From Salinilacustrithrix flava (GTDB lineage: Bacteria; Actinomycetota; Acidimicrobiia; Acidimicrobiales; Salinilacustritrichaceae): 64,000 nt of DNA. Positions 1 to 11,201 of this stretch are shown here, one piece after another. The notes under the pieces were generated by a model. The model was not told where the DNA came from. It saw only the letters and a list, made by a program, of their open reading frames with translations, and made no database searches. The position numbers were made by a program, and so were the translations under genes. The first letter of the stretch is position 1; every line of letters starts with the position of its first letter. Location: contig JAMYFF010000002.1 of assembly GCA_024128875.1 (NCBI GenBank), positions 1 through 64,000 on the forward strand. The letters run 5' to 3'.

Positions 1-91
1 CCTGATCGCTGCTGCCCTGCATACCCGCGGTCTACCGAAACCGCCGCGAGATCGCGAGCACCCCGATCACACCGGTTTGCTCAGCAGTCTC

Positions 92-3084
<2,993 letters not shown>

Positions 3085-3108
3085 GGGCGGGCCGCCTCCG
3101 GGCGGGCA

Positions 3109-3145
3109 TGCTGCCCCGGCCCCGCGGGAAGGGACCGGGGCAGCA
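3109..3145 (+). terminator. GC-rich hairpin after icd
   Basis: A perfect 11-bp inverted repeat (TGCTGCCCCGG at 3109-3119, complement at 3135-3145) with a 15-nt loop lies between icd and the next small gene. There is no T-tract, so it is either an actinobacterial-type stem-only terminator or an attenuating hairpin. Confidence 0.55.
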
Positions 3146-3170
3146 CGCCCCACCACCCCAGGAGGCACCC

Positions 3171-3389
3171 ATGGCCACCGACCACAACGACGCCGAGCTC
3201 GACGAGATCCAGGACCGGGTCGACCGGATCCGCGATCGGCTCCCCGACAACCCGGGCCTGGACGTGGTCGACAAGGACGACGTCCCCGCCTACTTCGACG
3301 ACGACGACATCCCCGCCGATGGCATCAGCAAGGACGAGGCCGTCCGCCGGGACGACCCCGACGACCACCAGGCCCACGCTCCGGGCTGA
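3171..3389 (+). CDS. Small acidic hypothetical protein
   Basis: A 72-residue, strongly acidic protein with a predicted charged helix at the N-terminus (DAELDEIQDRVDRIRDRL) and a DVVDKDDVPAYFDDDDIP segment. An ideal AGGAGG ribosome site lies 5 nt before the ATG, and the end is followed by a strong hairpin, which supports a real gene. It follows icd on the same strand, separated by a hairpin. I do not recognise the family. It resembles in style the small acidic stress-associated proteins common in actinobacteria, but no function can be assigned. Confidence 0.7.
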   Translation: MATDHNDAELDEIQDRVDRIRDRLPDNPGLDVVDKDDVPAYFDDDDIPADGISKDEAVRRDDPDDHQAHAPG

Positions 3390-3407
3390 CCCGCACGATC
3401 AAGCTGG

Positions 3408-3440
3408 TGCTGTCGACCGGCTACTGGTCGGTCGACAGCA
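3408..3440. terminator. Bidirectional terminator hairpin
   Basis: A perfect 12-bp inverted repeat (TGCTGTCGACCG at 3408-3419, complement at 3429-3440) with a 9-nt loop sits exactly between the converging small acidic gene and the SDR gene, overlapping the last codons of the SDR gene. Symmetry and position suggest termination in both directions. Confidence 0.7.
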
Positions 3441-4170
3441 TCGCGATCTCCAGCAGGTCCACCCCCGGGGGCTGGGACAGTGCGTGGACGACCTGGTCGG
3501 CGACCGCTGCCGGGTCGAGCCCCACGGCGGCCAGCCGCCGCTGGTACTCCGAGCGAAGCTCGTCGTCGGCGACGGCGTCGAAGATGGCCGTCCGCACGTA
3601 GCCCGGCGACACGATGGTGACCCGGACCCCCTCCGGCGAGAGCTCCTCGCGGAGGCTGTCGCACAGCACGTGGACGGCGAACTTGGAGGCGCTGTAGATC
3701 CCCATCGCCACCGATGCCCGCCGGCGACCGGACATCGAGGAGATGGCGACGACGTCGGCCGGCGCGGCCTCACGGAGGTGCGACAGCGCGGCACCGACGG
3801 TGTGGAGCACGCCGAGCACGTTGACGTCGAACGTCGCCTTCCAGTCCTCGGGCCCCGTGTCGAGGATGCCGCCGGGCCGGACCGCGCCCGCCGAGCAGAC
3901 CACGGCGTCGATGCCGCCCATCGACTCCGCCGCCAGCGCCACCGATGCGCCCACGCTGTCGGGATCGGTCACGTCGCCGGGCGCGGCGTGCGCCGCCGGC
4001 CCGAGCTCTGCCGCCAGCGCGGCGACCTCGTCAGCCGAGCGGGACACCAGCGCGACCTCGGCGCCGGCGGCCACGGCGGCCACGGCCGTCGCCCGGCCGA
4101 TGCCGGACGTCGCACCCGTCACGAGCACCTTGCGATCGATGAGCGGTCCCTGCGTCGTCTCCTGCGGCAT
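3421..4170 (-). CDS. Short-chain dehydrogenase/reductase
   Basis: A classical SDR of 249 residues that should reduce or oxidise a carbonyl/alcohol with NAD(P). The glycine-rich cofactor motif TGATSGIG is at 18-25, the structural NAG-like motif (CSAG) at 92-95, the catalytic Ser in the ISSMSG block near 144, and the YxxxK pair at Y159 and K163. SRS near 43-45, after the second strand, favours NADP over NAD by family rules. The ATG at 4170 is preferred to the one at 4203, which would add an 11-residue non-conserved tail. It stands alone, downstream of the biotin operon on the same strand. The substrate is unknown. Confidence 0.85.
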   Translation of the reverse strand: MPQETTQGPLIDRKVLVTGATSGIGRATAVAAVAAGAEVALVSRSADEVAALAAELGPAAHAAPGDVTDPDSVGASVALAAESMGGIDAVVCSAGAVRPGGILDTGPEDWKATFDVNVLGVLHTVGAALSHLREAAPADVVAISSMSGRRRASVAMGIYSASKFAVHVLCDSLREELSPEGVRVTIVSPGYVRTAIFDAVADDELRSEYQRRLAAVGLDPAAVADQVVHALSQPPGVDLLEIAMLSTDQ

Positions 4171-4222
4171 GGGCCCATCCTGCCGGGACCCGGACGACCT
4201 CACGCCCTGGCCCCCTGACTCC

Positions 4223-4238
4223 CCGAACTGGCAGTGCT
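4223..4238. repeat. CTGGCAGTGCT repeat, copy 1 (inverted)
   Basis: The 16-mer CCGAACTGGCAGTGCT lies between bioD and the SDR gene. Its exact reverse complement is at 4899-4914 at the bioF/bioD junction, so the bioD coding region is flanked by an inverted pair. Confidence 0.6.
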
Positions 4239-4248
4239 GGTGTAGCGC

Positions 4249-4884
4249 TCAGCCGAGGCGCGCCGCGAACCCGTCGACGCCGGTCACCACGTCCAAGCCG
4301 TCGCGCTGGGCCAACCAGTCGCGGTTGCGGCGGTGCAGGTCGTCCGCCTCGTCGAAGCGGTTCAGCAGGACCACGACCGGCAGCGGGGCGAGCGCGTCGA
4401 CGCCCGACCGCACCGCGTCGATCGTTCCGAGGCCGGCATCGGCGACCAGGACCACGAGATCGACGCCGAGGGCACGGACCAGGTCCCGGCTGTCACCGTC
4501 TTCCGCCAGCGGTGAGCGGACGCCACCCACCGTCTCGACCAGCCCGACGTCCACCCCGTCCGCAGGCCACGTGATGCCGGCCACCACCTCGGCCAGCGTC
4601 GGGCACGGCCGTCCCAGCGCGGCCGCGGCCATCGGCGGCGCCATCGGCACGGGGTACCAGCCCGGCTCCGGGCACACGTGGTCCGGGTCCTCCCCCGTGG
4701 CCGCCGCCAGCACCTCGGCGTCGGTCGCTGCGTCGTCGGCGGGGTCGAAGGACTGCAGCGGCTTCCGTGCCGCCACCGTGCGCCGGCCGCCGACCAGGTG
4801 CTCGGCGAGGCGAGCGCTCGCCCAGGTCTTCCCGACCTCCGTGGCCGTCCCGCACACCCCGACGAGCAGCTCGGGCCGGGTCAT
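4249..4884 (-). CDS. bioD: Dethiobiotin synthetase
   Basis: Closes the ureido ring of dethiobiotin from 7,8-diaminopelargonate, CO2 and ATP. The 211-residue protein begins with the ATP-binding loop GTATEVGKT (residues 12-20; the family usually has GTDTGVGKT), followed by KPLQS. LVETVGGVRSPL and PVVVLLNRFDE are the switch and nucleotide-specificity regions expected in BioD. The start ATG overlaps the bioF stop (ATGA at 4881-4884), which indicates translational coupling as the last gene of bioA-bioF-bioD. Confidence 0.93.
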   Translation of the reverse strand: MTRPELLVGVCGTATEVGKTWASARLAEHLVGGRRTVAARKPLQSFDPADDAATDAEVLAAATGEDPDHVCPEPGWYPVPMAPPMAAAALGRPCPTLAEVVAGITWPADGVDVGLVETVGGVRSPLAEDGDSRDLVRALGVDLVVLVADAGLGTIDAVRSGVDALAPLPVVVLLNRFDEADDLHRRNRDWLAQRDGLDVVTGVDGFAARLG

Positions 4885-6023
4885 CGCGCGCCCGCCCGAG
4901 CACTGCCAGTTCGGAGAGGGTGGAGTGCGGCGACCAACGTGCTGATCTGGTCGTCGGTGTGGGCCGCGGACAGGGCGACGCGCAGGCGGGAGGTGCCGGG
5001 GGCGACCGTCGGCGGCCGGATGGCCGGGACGAGCAGGCCTTGGTCGAGCAGCGCCCCGGCGGCATCGAGGGCGGCCTGCTCCTCGCCGAGGACGACCGGG
5101 ATGATCGGCGACGGGTGGCCCGGGCGGAGCCGGTCGACGTGGCCGCGCAGGCGGCCCACCAGGGCGTCGCCCTCGGGGCTGCGTACCACGTGCACGGCGG
5201 CGAGGGCGGCGGCGGCGTCCGCCGGCGACAGGGCGGTCGTGAAGATGAAGGGACGAGCCCGGTTCACGACCAGGTCCACGGCGTCCCGCGAGCCGGCGAT
5301 CGCCCCACCGAGGGAGCCGAGCGCCTTCGACAGGGTGAGCACGTGGACCACGTCGAGGCCGTCGACGGCGGCGAGGTCGACGTCGGGTCCGAGGACGGCG
5401 TGGGCGTCGTCGAGCACGAGCAGGGCACCGTGGCGGGCGCAGCACTCGGCGAGCGCCTGCACCGGCGCCTCGTCGCCGTCCATGGAGAACACCGAGTCGG
5501 TGACCACCATCGCCCGGCGGGAGCCGGCGTTGCGCAGCAGCTCGTCCACGTGGTCGACCTCGCCGTGGCGGGACACGGCCACCTCGGAGCGGCTCAGCCG
5601 GCAGCCGTCGATGATCGAGGCGTGGTTCAGCTCGTCGCTCACCACGAGGCAGTCGGGTCCGCCGAAGGTGGTGAGCACGGCCAGGTTGGCGGCGTATCCG
5701 CTCGGCATGGCGACGGCGGCTTCGGTCCCCTTCCACCCGGCGAGGGCGGCCTCGAGATCGTGGTGCACGGGGCGGGAGCCGACCACCAGCCGGCTCGCCG
5801 TCGAACCCGTCCCCCAGCGATCGAGGGCCTCGTGCCCAGCCGCCACCACGGTCGGGTGGGCCGACAGCCCGAGGTAGTCGTTCGACGCGAACGACACCAC
5901 CGGCCGCCCCTCCAGCGAGCCGGCGGGACCGAGCGCGTCGAAGGGACGGCTGTGGCGCCAGCGGTCCGCGCCCCGGATGGCATCGAGCTCACCTCGCACC
6001 CAGGCCCCGTGCGACGAGCTCAT
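4881..6023 (-). CDS. bioF: 8-amino-7-oxononanoate synthase
   Basis: PLP enzyme that condenses pimeloyl thioester with L-alanine to give 8-amino-7-oxononanoate in biotin synthesis. The 380 residues show the alpha-oxoamine synthase signatures: [11 protein letters not shown] (44-54), the substrate-binding NHAS near 133-136, DDAHAV (205-210) and the Schiff-base lysine K233 in [11 protein letters not shown]. The start overlaps the bioA stop by ATGA (6020-6023), and its own stop overlaps the bioD start. Its last codons contain one copy of a 20-bp DNA repeat also found inside bioA. Confidence 0.94.
   Translation of the reverse strand: MSSSHGAWVRGELDAIRGADRWRHSRPFDALGPAGSLEGRPVVSFASNDYLGLSAHPTVVAAGHEALDRWGTGSTASRLVVGSRPVHHDLEAALAGWKGTEAAVAMPSGYAANLAVLTTFGGPDCLVVSDELNHASIIDGCRLSRSEVAVSRHGEVDHVDELLRNAGSRRAMVVTDSVFSMDGDEAPVQALAECCARHGALLVLDDAHAVLGPDVDLAAVDGLDVVHVLTLSKALGSLGGAIAGSRDAVDLVVNRARPFIFTTALSPADAAAALAAVHVVRSPEGDALVGRLRGHVDRLRPGHPSPIIPVVLGEEQAALDAAGALLDQGLLVPAIRPPTVAPGTSRLRVALSAAHTDDQISTLVAALHPLRTGSARAGAR
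4898..4917. repeat. CTGGCAGTGCT repeat, copy 2
   Basis: GAGCACTGCCAGTTCGGAGA, an exact 20-bp copy of 6698-6717, lies within the final codons of bioF. Here the minus strand reads LRTGSA, whereas the same bases in bioA read SELAVL, so the identity is at the DNA level. Confidence 0.7.
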
Positions 6024-7309
6024 CCCACGACCGCCCGCATCGCCGCGGTGATGGCGGCGACGTCGTCCTCGCTGCTGATGAAGGGCGGCATCGTGTAGAG
6101 CAGCCGGCCGAAGGGACGGAGCCAGACGCCGTGGTCGAGCAGCGTCTGCTGGGACGCCGCCATGTCGACCGGCTCGTGCAGCTCCACGACGCCGATGGCG
6201 CCGAGCACCCGCACGTCGGCGACGGCATCGTGGCCGCGCAGGTCGTCCAGGCCGGCGCGGAGCCCGGTCTCGATGCCGGCCACCTCGGCCTCCCAGTCCC
6301 GCGACAGCAGAAGCTGCACCGAGGCGAGGGAGACGGCGGCGGCGAGCGGGTTGCCCATGAACGTGGGCCCGTGCATCAGCGCACCGGATTCGGCCGCGCT
6401 GACGCCGGCGGCCACGGCCGGCGTGCACAGCACCGCCGCCATGGTGAGGTACCCGCCGGTGAGCGCCTTGCCCAGGCACATGATGTCGGGGGTGATCCCG
6501 GCGTGATCGCAGCCGAACAGGCGGCCCGACCGCCCGAACCCGGTGGCGATCTCGTCTGCGATCAGCAGCACGCCGTGCTCGTCGCAGAGCCGTCGCACCG
6601 CGGCCAGGTACTCGGGTGCGTAGAAGCGCATGCCGCCCGCCCCCTGGACGATCGGCTCGAGGATGACGGCGGCCACCTCGTCGCGGTGGTGCGACAGGAG
6701 CACTGCCAGTTCGGAGATGTCGTCCTCGGAGAAGGGCTGCCCGTACGCCGGCGACGGGGCCGGCGCGAACAGCTGGCTGGGCAGCACGTCGGTGAACATC
6801 GAGTGCATCCCGTTCACCGGGTCGCACACCGACATGGCCCCGAGCGTGTCGCCGTGGTAGCCGCCCCGCACGGTGAGCAGCCGGGTGGCACCGGTTCGCC
6901 CCGTGCCCCGGGCGTGCTGCAGGGCCATCTTGATGGCGACCTCCACCGACACCGAGCCCGAGTCGGCGAGGAACACGTGCTCCAGCCCCTCGGGAGCGAT
7001 GTCGACGAGCAGCTCGGCCAGCGCCACAGCCGGGGCGTGGGTCAGGCCGCCGAACATGACGTGGGCGGTGGCATCGAGCTGGGCGCGCACGGCCTCGTCG
7101 AGCACGGGGTGGCGGTAGCCGTGGATGGACGCCCACCACGAGGACATCCCGTCCACGACCTCCCGTCCGTCGGCCAGCGCCAGGCGGGTGCCGCTCGCGC
7201 CCACGACGGGCACCGGCGCCAGCGACGCGGGCATCGGGGCGTACGGGTGCCACACCCGGGCCTGATCCCGGTCGGCGAGGTCCTGGGCCGAGGCGTCCAG
7301 CGGGGGCAT
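6020..7309 (-). CDS. bioA: Adenosylmethionine-8-amino-7-oxononanoate aminotransferase
   Basis: Transfers the amino group of S-adenosylmethionine to 8-amino-7-oxononanoate (PLP class III aminotransferase). The 429 residues contain HPYAPM (21-26) and DGMSSWW (53-59), which shape the active site of BioA, YHGDT (151-155), [12 protein letters not shown] (216-227), the PLP aspartate in [12 protein letters not shown] and the Schiff-base lysine K281 in [14 protein letters not shown] at 7375 would extend the frame. The ATG at 7309 is chosen because TACGTT sits 7 nt upstream, which fits a leaderless transcript, and because the family N-terminus fits. First gene of the bio operon. Confidence 0.94.
   Translation of the reverse strand: MPPLDASAQDLADRDQARVWHPYAPMPASLAPVPVVGASGTRLALADGREVVDGMSSWWASIHGYRHPVLDEAVRAQLDATAHVMFGGLTHAPAVALAELLVDIAPEGLEHVFLADSGSVSVEVAIKMALQHARGTGRTGATRLLTVRGGYHGDTLGAMSVCDPVNGMHSMFTDVLPSQLFAPAPSPAYGQPFSEDDISELAVLLSHHRDEVAAVILEPIVQGAGGMRFYAPEYLAAVRRLCDEHGVLLIADEIATGFGRSGRLFGCDHAGITPDIMCLGKALTGGYLTMAAVLCTPAVAAGVSAAESGALMHGPTFMGNPLAAAVSLASVQLLLSRDWEAEVAGIETGLRAGLDDLRGHDAVADVRVLGAIGVVELHEPVDMAASQQTLLDHGVWLRPFGRLLYTMPPFISSEDDVAAITAAMRAVVG
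6698..6717. repeat. CTGGCAGTGCT repeat, copy 3
   Basis: Exact 20-bp copy of 4898-4917 in the middle of bioA, in the same orientation but read in a different codon frame. Confidence 0.7.
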
Positions 7310-7316
7310 CCGGGCG

Positions 7317-7322
7317 AACGTA
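7317..7322 (-). promoter_or_regulatory. -10 box of bioA (leaderless)
   Basis: TACGTT on the minus strand ends 7 nt before the bioA ATG, placing the likely transcription start at the start codon itself. Confidence 0.5.
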
Positions 7323-7388
7323 CCGGCGGTGGCGTCGATCCCCGAAGCGCCGCCGGCTCCCGTGACAAACGCCACTCAGCGCGGGTGG

Positions 7389-7439
7389 TTGACGCCGTCG
7401 GACCTGCCGCCTACCTTCTCTGGCAACGTGCGTTGCCAG
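7389..7439 (+). promoter_or_regulatory. Promoter with palindromic operator
   Basis: TTGACG (7389-7394) and TACCTT (7412-7417) are spaced by 17 nt, a good housekeeping-sigma promoter. Immediately after, at 7420-7439, is a palindrome with 9-bp arms CTGGCAACG and CGTTGCCAG around TG. It covers the expected transcription start, the classic place for a repressor. The TetR gene at the other end of the cluster (11202) is the obvious candidate regulator; that link is inferred. Confidence 0.6.
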
Positions 7440-7466
7440 GGGGCGACGACGGGTGCGGGGGTGCAC

Positions 7467-7898
7467 GTGGCGATCGAGCGGATCATCATCGTCGGAGGCG
7501 GGGTCGGCGGGCTGTTGGCTGCGCTCGGCTTCGCCCGCGACGGCCACCGCGTCGAGCTCCTCGAGCGCGACCCGCTCCCCGATGTCGCCGACGTGGAGGC
7601 CGCCTTCGACGCCGACCGGCGGGGTGCATCCCAGGTGCACCAGACGCACGGCTTCCTCGCCCGCATCGTCGTCGAGCTGCGCGAGCGGTTCCCCGACGTG
7701 CTCGACCAGCTCCTCGTCGCCGGCTGCGTCACGATGCCCACCACCGCCCAGCTCGGCGATCCCCGACCGGGCGACGAGGACGACGCCCACCCGCTGCCCC
7801 AGGTCGAGGGGCCCACCCGCGCCGAGCTGCTCGATGCCCTCGGCCTCACCACGGAGGATCCCGTGCCCACCACCGCCACCACCGAGATCGCGTCATGA
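7467..7898 (+). CDS. Short FAD-binding protein, N-terminal part of a monooxygenase
   Basis: The 143-residue product starts with a dinucleotide-binding fold (AIERIIIVGGGVGGLLAALG then VELLERD), like FAD-dependent monooxygenases, followed by RRGASQVHQTHGFLARI, which resembles their early FAD region. It stops where such enzymes (usually over 400 aa) would only be a third complete; the rest of the FAD fold and the substrate domain are missing. The frame is intact, and its stop overlaps the epoxide hydrolase start (ATGA), so it is translated as part of the operon. GTG starts at 7461 and 7467 are both possible. It could be a gene remnant kept for coupling, or a small partner protein. Confidence 0.6.
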   Translation: MAIERIIIVGGGVGGLLAALGFARDGHRVELLERDPLPDVADVEAAFDADRRGASQVHQTHGFLARIVVELRERFPDVLDQLLVAGCVTMPTTAQLGDPRPGDEDDAHPLPQVEGPTRAELLDALGLTTEDPVPTTATTEIAS

Positions 7899-8890
7899 GC
7901 GCCCCGCTGCCCCCCGGCGTCACCGAGCGCACCGTGCGCGTCGGCGACATCGACATGCACCTGCTGGAGGCCGGCACCGAGGGTCCCCTCATCGTGCTCG
8001 CCCACGGCTTCCCCGAGCTGGCCTGGTCCTGGCGCCACCAGCTGCCCGCCCTCGCCGACGCGGGGTACCGCGTCGTCGCCCCCGACCAGCGCGGCTACGG
8101 CGGCACCACCCGCCCCGAGGCGGTCGAGGACTACGACATCCACCACCTCACCGGTGACCTGGTCGGCCTGCTCGACGAGCTCGGGGAGGAGCGGGCGATC
8201 TTCATCGGCCACGACTGGGGCTCCATGGTCGTGTGGCAGCTGTCGCTCCTGCACCCGGACCGCGTCATGGGGGTCTGCGGGATGAGCGTGCCGTTCGTGC
8301 CGCGGGCCTCCGCACCACCCATCCAGATCTTCCGGGCGATCTTCGCCGACCAGTTCTTCTACATCGTGTACTTCCAGGAGCCGGGCGTGGCCGACGCCGA
8401 GCTGGGCGGCGACCCCGCCCGCACGATGCGGCGCCTGCTCGCCGGGCTGTCGACGCCGGGTGACCTCACCACCGACGAGGCCGCGTCCATGTCGGCAGAC
8501 GACGGCCGTGGCTTCGTCGACCGCATGCCCGAGCCCGACGGCCTGCCCGACTGGCTCACCCAGGAGGAGCTCGACCACTACATCGAGGTCTTCTCCGAGA
8601 CCGGCTTCACCGGCGGCATCAACTGGTACCGGAACTTCGACCGCAACTGGGAGCTCACGCCCCAGCTGGCCGGGGCCAAGGTCGAGGTGCCCTCGTTCTT
8701 CGTCGGCGGCGCCGACGACCCCGTCCTCACCATGTCCCCGCCCGACGGCCAGGAGGTCTGGCTGACGGACCACCGGGGCAGCGTGATCATCGACGGCGCT
8801 GGCCACTGGGTCCAGCAGGAAGCACCCGAGCAGGTGAACGCAGCGCTGCTCGACTTCTGTGACCAGCTGCGTGGAGGGACCAACCCGTGA
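7895..8890 (+). CDS. Epoxide hydrolase, alpha/beta-hydrolase fold
   Basis: Predicted to open an epoxide to a diol through a covalent ester intermediate. In the 331-residue protein HGFPE (37-41) is the oxyanion-hole HGxP motif and GHDWGS carries the nucleophile D107, the aspartate typical of epoxide hydrolases and haloalkane dehalogenases. GGINWYRNFDRNW in the cap contains the tyrosine region of epoxide hydrolases, and GAGHWVQQE holds the catalytic histidine. HGFP together with the Tyr-bearing cap favours epoxide hydrolase over dehalogenase. Both ends overlap neighbouring genes by ATGA/GTGA, so it is translated with the FAD protein and the flavin monooxygenase. Confidence 0.85.
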   Translation: MSAPLPPGVTERTVRVGDIDMHLLEAGTEGPLIVLAHGFPELAWSWRHQLPALADAGYRVVAPDQRGYGGTTRPEAVEDYDIHHLTGDLVGLLDELGEERAIFIGHDWGSMVVWQLSLLHPDRVMGVCGMSVPFVPRASAPPIQIFRAIFADQFFYIVYFQEPGVADAELGGDPARTMRRLLAGLSTPGDLTTDEAASMSADDGRGFVDRMPEPDGLPDWLTQEELDHYIEVFSETGFTGGINWYRNFDRNWELTPQLAGAKVEVPSFFVGGADDPVLTMSPPDGQEVWLTDHRGSVIIDGAGHWVQQEAPEQVNAALLDFCDQLRGGTNP

Positions 8891-10089
8891 GCACCGCCCC
8901 ATCCCGACTCAAGTTCGGCGCCTTCTACGCCCCGTTCCACCCACCGGGGCAGAACCCCACGCTCGCCCTCGAGTACGACCTGGAGCGGGCCGAGGCCCTG
9001 GATCGCTTCGGCTTCGACGAGGTGTGGTTCGGCGAGCACCACTCGGGGGGCTACGAGATCATCCCCTCCCCCGAGGTGTTCATCGCCGCAGCGGCCCAGC
9101 GCACGAAGCACATCAAGCTCGGCACCGGCGTGGTCTCGCTCCCCTACCACCACCCGCTGATGGTGGCGGACCGGATGGTGCTGCTCGACCACCTCACCCG
9201 TGGCCGGGTGATCTTCGGCACCGGGCCGGGCGCGCTGCCCACCGACGCCTACATGATGGGCATCGACCCGGTGGACCAGCGCCGCATGATGGAGGAGTCC
9301 CTCGAGGCCATCCTCGCCCTGCTGCGCACCGACGAGCCCGTCACCCGGGAGACCGACTGGTTCACGCTGAGGGACGCCAAGCTGCAGTACCGGCCCTACA
9401 GCGACCCGCACTTCGAGGTGTCCGTCGCCGCCATGGTGTCCCCGTCGGGTCCCCGCCTCGCCGGCACCCACGACGTGTCGCTGCTGTCGCTGTCCATGTC
9501 CGTCGCCGACGGGTTCGCCGCGATCGGCCAGGCCTGGAACGTGGTCGAGGACATGGCGGCCAAGGCCGGCCACAAGGAGCCCGACCGGGCCAACTGGCGC
9601 GTGCTCGGCACGATGCACATCGCCGAGACCCGCGACCAGGCCATCGAGGACTGCACCTACGGCCTCCGGGACTTCGCCAACTACTTCGGCGGTGGCGCCG
9701 GCTTCGTGCCCCTCTCCAACGAGGTCACCGAGGGCGCCACGTCCGAGCGCGACTTCGTCGAGGCCTACATCGAGGGGGGCAAGGGCAACGTCGTCATCGG
9801 CACGCCCGACGACGCCATCGAGTACATCGAGGGCCTGCTCGAGCAGTCGGGGGGCTTCGGCACCTTCCTCATGCTCGGCCACGACTGGGCTCGCCCCGCG
9901 GCCACCATCGAGTCGTACCGGCTCATCGCCGAGCGGGTCATGCCCCACTTCCAGGGCCAGCTCCAGGCCCAGCGGGACTCCCACGAGTGGGCCACGGGCA
10001 AGCGCAACGAGCTGTTCGGCCGGGCCGGCCAGGCGATCATGAACGCCGTGCAGCAGCACGTCCAGGAGCAGGACGCGGAGCAGGCCTGA
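8887..10089 (+). CDS. LLM-class flavin monooxygenase, LimB-like
   Basis: A 400-residue bacterial luciferase-like (LLM) protein: KFGAFYAPFHPPGQNPTLALEYDLERAEALDRFGFDEVWFGEHH at the N-terminus, LGTGVVSLPYHHPL near 78-91 and GRVIFGTGPGALPTDAYM are standard LLM blocks. Length and the N-terminal block resemble limonene 1,2-monooxygenase of Rhodococcus and related long LLM enzymes, which use reduced flavin and O2 to epoxidise or hydroxylate. It starts with GTG inside the epoxide hydrolase stop (GTGA at 8887-8890). Together with the hydrolase and dehydrogenase it suggests alkene to epoxide to diol to ketone. The actual substrate is unproven. Confidence 0.82.
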   Translation: MSTAPSRLKFGAFYAPFHPPGQNPTLALEYDLERAEALDRFGFDEVWFGEHHSGGYEIIPSPEVFIAAAAQRTKHIKLGTGVVSLPYHHPLMVADRMVLLDHLTRGRVIFGTGPGALPTDAYMMGIDPVDQRRMMEESLEAILALLRTDEPVTRETDWFTLRDAKLQYRPYSDPHFEVSVAAMVSPSGPRLAGTHDVSLLSLSMSVADGFAAIGQAWNVVEDMAAKAGHKEPDRANWRVLGTMHIAETRDQAIEDCTYGLRDFANYFGGGAGFVPLSNEVTEGATSERDFVEAYIEGGKGNVVIGTPDDAIEYIEGLLEQSGGFGTFLMLGHDWARPAATIESYRLIAERVMPHFQGQLQAQRDSHEWATGKRNELFGRAGQAIMNAVQQHVQEQDAEQA

Positions 10090-11135
10090 TGCGCGCCGCC
10101 GTGCTGCACCGGGGCCAGATCCTCGTCCGCGACGACGTCGAGGACCCCACGCCCGGCCTCGGGCAGGTGCTGGTCGAGGTCAAGGCGTGCGGCATCTGCG
10201 GCTCCGACCTGCACTTCGCGGAGCACGGCGGCGACATGCTCGCCCTCGGCAAGCAGATCGAGGGGATGCCCAGCCTCGGTGGCGGTGGCGACGAGGTCGA
10301 CCTCGACCGCGACGTCTACATGGGACACGAGTTCGCCGCCGAGGTGCTCGACGTGGGCCCCGACACCGAGGCCGCCGCGCCGGTCGGCTCGCTCGTCACG
10401 TCCATGCCGGTGCTCCTCGGGATGGACGGCATCCACCCGATCGTCTACAGCAACACCGTGAAGGGCGGCTACGGCGAGCGGATGCTCCTGTCCGCACCGA
10501 TGCTGCTCGAGGTGCCCAACGGGCTCCCCGCGCAGCACGCCGCCCTCACCGAGCCCATGGCCGTCGGGCTGCACGCCGTGAACAAGGCGCGCCTCGAGCA
10601 GGGCGAGGGCGCGATCGTCCTCGGCTGCGGCCCGGTCGGCCTCGCGGTCATCGCCGCCCTCGCGGTCCGGGGTGTCGGCCCCATCGTGGCCGCCGACTTC
10701 TCCCCCGCCCGCCGGCGGCTGGCCGAGCACATGGGGGCGACCGACATCGTCGACCCCCGAGAGGAGACCGGCTGGCAGGCCTGGTCCCGGGCCGGCAACG
10801 GCCGAGCGCCGGTGGTGTTCGAGGCCATCGGCGTGCCGGGCATCCTCGACGACATCCTGCGCTGCGCACCGGCCCAGTCCCGCGTGGTGGTCGTGGGCGT
10901 CTGCATGGAGCACGACACCATCAACCCGTTCTTCGGGATCAGCAAGGAGCTGAACATCCAGTTCTGCCTCGGCTACGACCCGATGGAGTTCGCCGGCAGC
11001 CTGCGCAGCATCGCCGAGGGCGAGATCGACGTGGCCCCGATGATCACCGCGGAGATCGACCTCGACGGCGTGCCCCAGGCCTTCGCCGACCTGGGTGACC
11101 CCGACGAGCACTGCAAGATCCTGGTGATCCCGTAG
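10089..11135 (+). CDS. Zinc-binding alcohol dehydrogenase (MDR family)
   Basis: Oxidises an alcohol or diol with NAD(P). The catalytic-zinc motifs CGICGSDLH (C37) and GHE (H80-E81) and the cofactor loop LGCGPVGLAVIAAL are present in 348 residues. The four-cysteine structural-zinc loop of classical medium-chain ADHs is absent; in its place are a Gly-rich insertion (near 63-67) and a segment without clustered cysteines. The ATG overlaps the stop of the flavin monooxygenase (TGATG). As the last gene of the operon it is a good candidate to oxidise the diol produced by the epoxide hydrolase. Confidence 0.85.
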   Translation: MRAAVLHRGQILVRDDVEDPTPGLGQVLVEVKACGICGSDLHFAEHGGDMLALGKQIEGMPSLGGGGDEVDLDRDVYMGHEFAAEVLDVGPDTEAAAPVGSLVTSMPVLLGMDGIHPIVYSNTVKGGYGERMLLSAPMLLEVPNGLPAQHAALTEPMAVGLHAVNKARLEQGEGAIVLGCGPVGLAVIAALAVRGVGPIVAADFSPARRRLAEHMGATDIVDPREETGWQAWSRAGNGRAPVVFEAIGVPGILDDILRCAPAQSRVVVVGVCMEHDTINPFFGISKELNIQFCLGYDPMEFAGSLRSIAEGEIDVAPMITAEIDLDGVPQAFADLGDPDEHCKILVIP

Positions 11136-11138
11136 GAA

Positions 11139-11178
11139 CTGGCAGCGGCCACGGAACGCGTTCCGCAGTCGCTGCCAG
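11139..11178. repeat. 40-bp near-perfect palindrome
   Basis: Two 20-nt arms match at 17 of 20 positions and have no spacer. The outer 9 bp are CTGGCAGCG and its complement, the central 12 bp (11153-11164) GGAACGCGTTCC are a perfect palindrome. It fills the gap between the ADH stop and the TetR start, so it may be the operon terminator, a TetR operator, or both. A very similar half-element lies at 29852-29870. Confidence 0.7.
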
Positions 11179-11187
11179 AACGGTGGG

Positions 11188-11193
11188 TACGGT
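11188..11193 (+). promoter_or_regulatory. -10 box of the TetR gene (leaderless)
   Basis: TACGGT lies 8 nt before the ATG at 11202 and just right of the 40-bp palindrome, so a protein bound to the palindrome would cover this promoter. Confidence 0.45.
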
Positions 11194-11201
11194 GCCCGGC
11201 C

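Noticed and set aside
4249..5736. An N-terminally extended bioD frame of 495 residues
   Set aside because: Everything before [10 protein letters not shown] is Arg/Gly/Pro-rich and out of frame with bioF, which occupies that DNA.
11153..11164. GGAACGCGTTCC as a possible LexA (SOS) box
   Set aside because: The actinobacterial box needs GAAC and GTTC separated by four bases; here the spacing is two, and the next genes are not SOS genes.
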